Shown here in pieces: positions 13,289-13,760 of a DNA stretch of 13,760 nucleotides (position 1 is the stretch's first letter; the number at the start of each line of letters is the position of its first letter). The stretch spans positions 1 to 13,760 of the forward strand of contig OMQI01000065.1 of NCBI GenBank assembly GCA_900313185.1, in the 5' to 3' direction. The notes beneath the pieces are model-generated. The model was not told the DNA's origin. It searched no databases and was given only the letters and a program-made list of their open reading frames with translations. This DNA is from an uncultured Rhodospirillaceae bacterium (GTDB taxonomy: Bacteria > Pseudomonadota > Alphaproteobacteria > RF32 > CAG-239). The position numbers and the translations under genes are program-made.

Positions 13289-13672
13289 ATGATTGCACGG
13301 GTAGTTATCGGTATTTTATTAGGGTATGTATTAATAGCCTACTGGCCGTTGATTTGGCAATTTATGCCATACTTGTGGCCGATAATTTTAATGATTGCGG
13401 CATTCTTTGCGTTGCGCACCTTACCTGTTTTAGCCGAACCTCTGGGATACGGCTTATTGGTGGCTATGCTGTGCTATATTGCCTATGTAATACTGAAGCA
13501 TCGTGGCAAACTGAAAGACCTCGTGCAGAACGCCAAAAAAAGCAAAAAAAGATTGCCGATAGTTAATGTCAAAGGGCATCCGCAAATCAGTATACTTTTA
13601 ACCTTAACACTCTATACGTTAGGTCTGACTTTTGCCATCTATATTCTGATTTTGCTCATCTATGTACAGTAA
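13289..13672 (+). CDS. Uncharacterised multi-pass membrane protein, 127 residues
   Basis: The protein has about four hydrophobic segments (roughly 4-18, 24-42, 52-70, 101-125). A strongly basic loop between the last two (HRGKLKDLVQNAKKSKKR, 71-88) should lie in the cytoplasm. YWP (18-20) and LWP (29-31) are Trp-Pro pairs near the ends of the first helices. No family is recognised. AAAGGAG 6 nt before the ATG and a good promoter support the start. It lacks a clear terminator, and a structured element follows within about 45 nt. Confidence 0.8.
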   Translation: MIARVVIGILLGYVLIAYWPLIWQFMPYLWPIILMIAAFFALRTLPVLAEPLGYGLLVAMLCYIAYVILKHRGKLKDLVQNAKKSKKRLPIVNVKGHPQISILLTLTLYTLGLTFAIYILILLIYVQ

Positions 13673-13681
13673 CTTTTTTGC

Positions 13682-13709
13682 TTGCAATTTTCTGCAATTT
13701 ATTTAATAT
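13682..13709 (+). promoter_or_regulatory. Possible promoter before the right-edge hairpins
   Basis: TTGCAA (13682-13687) and TAATAT (13704-13709) are 16 nt apart. The predicted transcript start is at about 13716-13718, where the first hairpin begins. Confidence 0.4.
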
Positions 13710-13716
13710 AGTCTTT

Positions 13717-13760
13717 GCAGATAAGAGGTTATCTGCGGAGTGTCACAACTCCTTCCAATG
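13717..13760 (+). ncRNA. Possible structured RNA or leader, truncated by window edge
   Basis: Two adjacent hairpins follow the promoter-like sequence. The first has GCAGATAA (13717-13724) pairing with TTATCTGC (13729-13736) around a GAGG loop. The second has GGAGT (13737-13741) pairing with ACTCC (13748-13752) around GTCACA. CTCCTT (13749-13754) can also pair with Shine-Dalgarno sequences. No open reading frame with a ribosome binding site is visible before the window ends, though an ATG occurs at 13758. I cannot match this to a known RNA family; it may equally be the leader of a gene outside the window. Confidence 0.35.

Noticed and set aside
1..13760. Search for CRISPR arrays, transposases, phage genes, toxin-antitoxin pairs or attachment sites
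   Set aside because: No regularly spaced repeats, terminal inverted repeats, target duplications or recognisable mobile-element proteins were seen. The tRNA-Ser gene has no repeated 3' end within the window to suggest integration.

Overview
The window is a compact, AT-rich bacterial chromosome segment with short intergenic gaps and many 1-11 nt gene overlaps. The closest match is an AT-rich alphaproteobacterium, possibly one of the uncultured host-associated lineages. This rests on the xseB-ispA pair, the Cys4-zinc type MetRS, an LptG-type permease and the general gene content. It is inference; no rRNA or other definitive marker is present.

Layout. (1) 1-5780, minus strand: a potassium-transporter trkH that runs off the left edge, preceded in its operon by a membrane-anchored protein with a degenerate nuclease-like domain and by metG (methionyl-tRNA synthetase). 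Upstream of metG lie an N-formylglutamate amidohydrolase-family gene and a flavin reductase-like gene that overlap each other. (2) 5781-5957: a divergent intergenic region with a minus-strand promoter and paired TTGCATAC repeats. (3) 5958-7760, plus strand: xseB and ispA, coupled by a 1 nt overlap, then a four-helix membrane protein with two CxxC motifs. (4) 7762-10867, minus strand: the operon gmk / Nudix-like protein / cysteine synthase / lptG, tightly packed with overlaps. (5) 10868-10961: two opposed promoters whose -10 elements overlap, one for gmk and one for a short-chain dehydrogenase at 10962-11723. (6) 11720-13672: an unknown charged protein, tRNA-Ser(CGA) with a long hairpin terminator, a 54-residue membrane protein, an unknown 106-residue protein and a 127-residue membrane protein. 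(7) 13673-13760: a promoter-like sequence followed by two stable hairpins, cut off by the window edge. It could be a structured RNA gene or a leader.

The recognisable genes are mostly housekeeping: translation (metG, tRNA-Ser), nucleotide metabolism (gmk), DNA repair (xseB), isoprenoid synthesis (ispA), LPS export (lptG), cysteine synthesis and K+ uptake. I see no mobile element, CRISPR array, phage gene or obvious defence system. The less ordinary items are the double-CxxC membrane protein, two proteins that appear to keep an enzyme fold while lacking its catalytic motif (SNase-like and Nudix-like), the overlapping opposed promoters, and the structured element at the right edge.
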